Shown: in pieces, positions 6,493-8,170 of the stretch | Layout of the letters: each line of letters starts with the position of its first letter | Numbering within the stretch: position 1 is the first letter of the stretch | DNA from: Hyphomicrobiales bacterium | GTDB lineage: Bacteria > Pseudomonadota > Alphaproteobacteria > Rhizobiales > Kaistiaceae | DNA: 8,170 bases | Reading direction: 5' to 3' | Assembly (NCBI GenBank): GCA_017305815.1 | Contig: JAFKJZ010000395.1 | Coordinates: forward strand, 1-8,170 | Translations under genes and position numbers: made by a program | Notes under the pieces: model-generated | Databases searched by the model: none | The model's input: the letters and a program-made list of their open reading frames with translations, nothing else | Told to the model about the DNA's origin: nothing

Positions 6493-7425
6493 ATGACCGT
6501 GAGACTGGGACTTCTCGGAGCGGGCCGGATCGGCAAGGTACATGCCGGCGCGATCGCGGCGAATGCGGGCGCGACGCTCGTCGCCGTCGCCGACGCCTTC
6601 CCCGAGGCCGCCAAGGCGCTCGCCGCCGCGACCGGCGCGGAAGTGCGCGAGGCCGACGCGATCATGGACGCCGGCGACATCGACGCCGTCCTGATCACGA
6701 CGCCGACCGACCTGCACGCCAGCATGATCGAGCAGGCGGCGCGCGCCGGAAAGGCGATCTTCTGCGAGAAGCCGGTCGATCTCGACGTCGCCCGCGTCAA
6801 GGAATGCCTCGCCGTCGTCGCGGCGGAGAAGGCGCTGCTGATGGTCGGCTTCAATCGCCGCTTCGATCCGAACTTCATCGAGGTGCGCCGGCAGATCGAC
6901 GTCGGCGCCATCGGCAAGGTCGAGATGGTGTCGATCACCTCGCGCGATCCCGGCCCGCCGCCGGCCGACTATATCCGCCGTTCGGGCGGGCTGTTCCGCG
7001 ACATGACCATCCATGATTTCGACATGGCGCGCTTCCTGCTCGGCGAGGAGCCGGTCAGCGTCTTCGCCTCGGCGTCGGTGCTGGTCGATCCGGAGATCGG
7101 CAAGCTCGGCGATTTCGACAGCGCTTCCGTCGTGCTGACGACGAAATCCGGCCGCATCGCCCAGATCTCGAATTCGCGCCGCGCCAGCTATGGCTATGAC
7201 CAGCGCATCGAGGTGCATGGCTCGAAGGGGCTGGTCAGCGCCGACAATCTGCGCGCCACCAATGTCGAGATCGCCAATCGCGATGGCTATCGCCGCGAGC
7301 CGCTGCTGAACTTCTTCATGACGCCGGCGACACCTTCCGGCGAGGACGGCTGGAAGGCGCTGGTGCTCGCCGACGCCGCGCTGCAGTCGGTGAAGGAGAA
7401 GCGGGCGATCGCGGTCTCGATCTGA
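6493..7425 (+). CDS. iolG: Myo-inositol 2-dehydrogenase IolG (IdhA), with apparent internal deletion
   Basis: A 310-residue Gfo/Idh/MocA enzyme that oxidises myo-inositol to 2-keto-myo-inositol with NAD+, the first step of the pathway. The Rossmann motif is GLLGAGRIGKVHA (6-18) and Asp34 ends the second strand as expected for NAD binding. CEKPVDLD carries catalytic Lys93. RDMTIHDFDMARFLLG holds Asp170 and His174, which match the catalytic Asp/His pair of Bacillus IolG. SRRASYGYDQRIEVHGSKG is the typical sheet-domain stretch. Relatives are about 330 residues or longer. Here FFMT (274-277) runs straight into PATPSGEDGWKALVLADAA, without the usual helix of YxxAYxxEIxxF type and its linker, about 20 residues. 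The frame is kept. Function may be reduced or lost. GAGGAA at 6481-6486 sets the start, 51 bases after the broken gene. It is the last gene before the terminator at 7453. Confidence 0.9.
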   Translation: MTVRLGLLGAGRIGKVHAGAIAANAGATLVAVADAFPEAAKALAAATGAEVREADAIMDAGDIDAVLITTPTDLHASMIEQAARAGKAIFCEKPVDLDVARVKECLAVVAAEKALLMVGFNRRFDPNFIEVRRQIDVGAIGKVEMVSITSRDPGPPPADYIRRSGGLFRDMTIHDFDMARFLLGEEPVSVFASASVLVDPEIGKLGDFDSASVVLTTKSGRIAQISNSRRASYGYDQRIEVHGSKGLVSADNLRATNVEIANRDGYRREPLLNFFMTPATPSGEDGWKALVLADAALQSVKEKRAIAVSI

Positions 7426-7452
7426 CCACCGCACTCAGGACCTTTCGATCCG

Positions 7453-7485
7453 ATGGCCGGGACCCGAATCCCGGCCATTTTCTTT
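7453..7485 (+). terminator. Rho-independent terminator after iolG
   Basis: A perfect 10-bp stem, ATGGCCGGGA (7453-7462) with TCCCGGCCAT (7469-7478), has a 6-base loop CCCGAA and is followed by TTTCTTT (7479-7485). It starts 27 bases after the iolG stop and separates the inositol operon from mbfA. No gene converges on it. Confidence 0.9.
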
Positions 7486-7571
7486 GGGCGGCGCCGCCGC
7501 TTCGCCGATCCCCATCCGGCAACCTCGTTGGCAAGGTGTCGCGCTTGTGAAGGGATGGCGCAGCTGATACC

Positions 7572-7592
7572 AGATTGGAAAAATTCTAATCT
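7572..7592. promoter_or_regulatory. Irr-type iron control element (ICE) upstream of mbfA
   Basis: A 21-bp near-palindrome whose 17-bp core is ATTGGAAAAATTCTAAT (7574-7590). The rhizobial ICE consensus is TTTAGAANNNTTCTAAA; the core matches at 11 of the 14 defined positions, including GAA-N3-TTC exactly. The arms AGATT and AATCT extend the symmetry, and the flanking C7571 and G7593 also pair. It ends 15 bases before the mbfA start codon. A weak TTGTGA (7545-7550) lies upstream, so the site would cover or follow a -10 region, as expected for repression. Irr is known to control mbfA in Bradyrhizobium and Agrobacterium; the link here is inferred. Confidence 0.75.
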
Positions 7593-7607
7593 GCAAGGAC
7601 TACTCCC

Positions 7608-8170
7608 GTGTTTTCATTCGGCAAGCGCTCGTTCAAGGACCTCTCGGTGCGCGAGGTCATGGCGCTGGCGATCGGCGCCGAGGAAGAGGATGCCCGGCGC
7701 TATCGCGACATGGCGGAGCGGCTTGCGCCCGACTTTCCCGGTTCGGCCAGGGTCTTCGACGCCATGGCGGTCGAGGAGGACGGGCACCGGCGCCTGCTGA
7801 TCGATCTCTTCAAGGAAAAGTTCGGTGATCATATCCCACTCGTCCGGCGCGACGACGTGCGCGGCTTCGTCCGGCATGCGCCGGTCTGGTCGATGCGCAA
7901 CATCTCGGTCGACGGCTTCCGGCTCGACGCCGCGACGATGGAGCTCGAGGCGCAGCGCCTGTATCTGAAGGCGGCCGAGCGGGCGACCGACCCGGATGTG
8001 CGAAAGCTGCTCGGCGACCTCGCCGCCATGGAGGCGCAGCACGAGCGCAAGGTCGAGGAACTCGAGGCCGAGCACCTGCGCGAGAGCGTGCGGAGCGAGG
8101 AGGACGCGACGCGGCGGCGCATGTTCGTCATGCAGGTGGTCCAGCCCGGCCTTGCCGGCCTGATCGACGG
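7608..8170 (+). CDS. mbfA: Membrane-bound ferritin-like iron exporter MbfA (N-terminal part; C-terminus outside window)
   Basis: The first 187 codons of an erythrin-VIT1 type protein: an N-terminal cytoplasmic ferritin-like domain followed, in full-length members, by a membrane VIT1/CCC1-like domain that exports iron. The ferritin-like part shows a full set of candidate diiron ligands: Glu25/Glu26 in GAEEEDARRY, EEDGH (56-60) with Glu57 and His60, Glu114 with Tyr119 in LEAQRLY, and EAQH (142-145) with Glu142 and His145. The protein reaches VVQPGLAGLIDG, where the membrane domain normally begins, as the window ends. The start is GTG at 7608, chosen because AAGGA (7595-7599) lies 8 bases ahead and MFSFGKRSF resembles family N-termini; no ATG is better placed. 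MbfA is known to protect against iron and hydrogen peroxide stress under Irr control. It is a separate unit from the inositol operon. Confidence 0.9.
   Translation, partial: MFSFGKRSFKDLSVREVMALAIGAEEEDARRYRDMAERLAPDFPGSARVFDAMAVEEDGHRRLLIDLFKEKFGDHIPLVRRDDVRGFVRHAPVWSMRNISVDGFRLDAATMELEAQRLYLKAAERATDPDVRKLLGDLAAMEAQHERKVEELEAEHLRESVRSEEDATRRRMFVMQVVQPGLAGLID

Noticed and set aside
5980..7434. 484-codon open frame on the minus strand
   Set aside because: It lies opposite the broken oxidoreductase and iolG, both with recognisable family motifs. The peptide is a low-complexity Arg/Ala/Asp-rich shadow.
1..8170. CRISPR arrays, insertion sequences, tRNA or rRNA genes
   Set aside because: No regularly spaced repeats, transposase motifs, terminal inverted repeats or RNA-gene signatures were seen in the intergenic stretches.

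Overview
The window reads as a high-GC alphaproteobacterial chromosome segment, most likely from the Hyphomicrobiales (Rhizobiales). Three things point there: strongly GC-biased third codon positions, an RpiR-type IolR next to IolC (an arrangement familiar from rhizobia), and an MbfA-type iron exporter behind an Irr-like operator, a combination largely confined to this order. The species cannot be named from the sequence.

Layout. On the minus strand, 1-1024 holds the kinase part of IolC, whose C-terminal part lies beyond the window, and 1151-1996 holds an RpiR/SIS repressor, very probably IolR. From a shared 203-bp divergent promoter region, a plus-strand operon runs from 2200 to 7425: a periplasmic sugar-binding protein (2200-3123), a GC-rich hairpin with a T run, a CUT2-type permease (3400-4536), a single-domain transport ATPase (4536-5315), a Gfo/Idh/MocA oxidoreductase broken by a frameshift (5342-6441), and myo-inositol 2-dehydrogenase IolG (6493-7425). 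A strong intrinsic terminator at 7453-7485 closes the operon. A separate unit begins at 7608 with mbfA, which runs off the right end.

How the genes fit together. The ABC transporter probably imports an inositol or a related polyol. IolG oxidises myo-inositol to 2-keto-myo-inositol. The second oxidoreductase resembles enzymes that handle other inositol isomers such as scyllo-inositol. IolC acts later, phosphorylating 5-deoxy-2-ketogluconate. IolR probably represses both arms, and a GGAA-N6-TTCC palindrome lies where the plus-strand promoter's -10 element would be expected. The mbfA unit belongs to iron homeostasis and appears to be only a chromosomal neighbour.

Most notable. Compared with the family pattern as I know it, both inositol oxidoreductase genes lack short internal segments. 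One loss, probably about 16 bases, breaks the frame. The other is in frame and removes about 20 residues from the C-terminal part of IolG. Either this strain's pathway is decaying or the assembly contains small deletions. I see no sign of a wholly new system. The less described points are the single-ATPase transporter embedded in an iol locus, the paired deletions and the two operator-like palindromes.
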